Assembly (NCBI GenBank): GCA_903892515.1
Contig: CAITIS010000090.1
Span: 1-32,495 of the forward strand
Origin: an uncultured Planctomycetota bacterium
GTDB lineage: Bacteria; Planctomycetota; Phycisphaerae; SM23-33
Length of the DNA: 32,495 nucleotides
Reading direction: 5' to 3'
In this document: positions 32,377 through 32,495 of the stretch, piece by piece
Layout of the letters: every line of letters begins with the position of its first letter
How positions within the stretch are numbered: position 1 is the stretch's first letter
Position numbers and translations under genes: made by a program
Notes under the pieces: model-generated
Told to the model about the DNA's origin: nothing
Databases searched by the model: none
The model's input: the letters and a program-made list of their open reading frames with translations, nothing else

Positions 32377-32495
32377 TCAGGCAGCCTTGCGGTAGTAATG
32401 CTTGAGCAAGCCGCCGAGTCGTTCCTGGCAGAGGATGCGGCCTGTGGCCGGCGGAGGGTCGAGGCCGGTTTTCGTCAAGGGCACGTTGCCGAGCC
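32377..32495 (-). CDS. C-terminus of a transposase/integrase, cut by the window edge
   Basis: On the minus strand a frame enters from the right edge and ends at TGA (32379-32377). About 38 residues are visible: LGNVPLTKTGLDPPPATG, then RILCQERLGGLLKHYYRKAA. This short basic tail resembles the C-termini of planctomycete insertion-sequence transposases with an integrase core, but too little is present for a family name. High GC codons and the lack of frame breaks suggest that the element may be intact beyond the window. Confidence 0.55.
   Translation of the reverse strand, partial: LGNVPLTKTGLDPPPATGRILCQERLGGLLKHYYRKAA

Overview
The window looks like a chromosomal segment of a GC-rich planctomycete, probably of the Phycisphaerae type or a related uncultured lineage. 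The best marker is the 5,379-residue protein at 14612-30751. It opens with the planctomycete N-terminal LEPR motif (LESLEPRVFLDG), followed by dockerin-like calcium loops and an RHS architecture. A transposase tail ending in RLGGLLKHYYRKAA at the right edge has a planctomycete flavour. No rRNA or housekeeping gene is present, so the assignment stays at phylum level.

Region 1 (1-8516) is a co-directional, tightly packed early module of a phage or integrative element. It encodes an Fe-S RecB/Cas4-like nuclease, a ParB-like protein, a second possible ParB-like protein, a Sak4-like RecA-fold ATPase, a putative ssDNA-binding partner with an SSB-like tip, an RMF/CrpP-like protein, a VRR-NUC nuclease, a zinc-ribbon protein and a CHC2-Toprim-SF3 primase-helicase. 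Many starts overlap the preceding stop (ATGA) or lie within 5 bp of it, so this is probably one operon for recombination and replication. Two non-coding islands interrupt it: a tRNA-like fragment with a stem-loop (4521-4648) and a palindrome cluster behind the primase (7986-8119).

Region 2 (8517-9829) is decayed. A ParB N-terminal domain runs straight into unrelated sequence, and a protein-like frame behind it carries an internal TAG. This suggests that a deletion joined the early module to the end of another gene.

Region 3 (9830-13844) is a compact restriction or defence island: a Vsr-type nuclease, a GHKL (MutL/MORC-like) ATPase fused to a C-terminal PD-(D/E)XK nuclease domain, a C5-cytosine methyltransferase, and an XRE regulator translationally coupled to the methyltransferase and sitting behind a 17-bp palindrome. 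My reading is that the methyltransferase marks self DNA, the ATPase-nuclease and Vsr act on unmarked or mismatched DNA, and the XRE protein sets expression.

Region 4 (13845-14611) holds no intact gene. A weak transposase-like fragment lies on the minus strand.

Region 5 (14612-32085) is one 16-kb gene followed by two small genes for exported or membrane proteins. The giant protein reads LEPR - FnIII-like - dockerin - 10 cadherin-like repeats - LRR - degenerate transglutaminase - LamG - RHS/YD repeats interrupted four times in the same register by LamG domains - RHS core - Ser/Gly/Trp/Tyr-rich linker - Ala/Gly-rich tip. It is probably a cell-surface adhesin or polymorphic-toxin-like protein, and the two small genes could be accessory or immunity factors. 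The window ends in a partial transposase on the minus strand.
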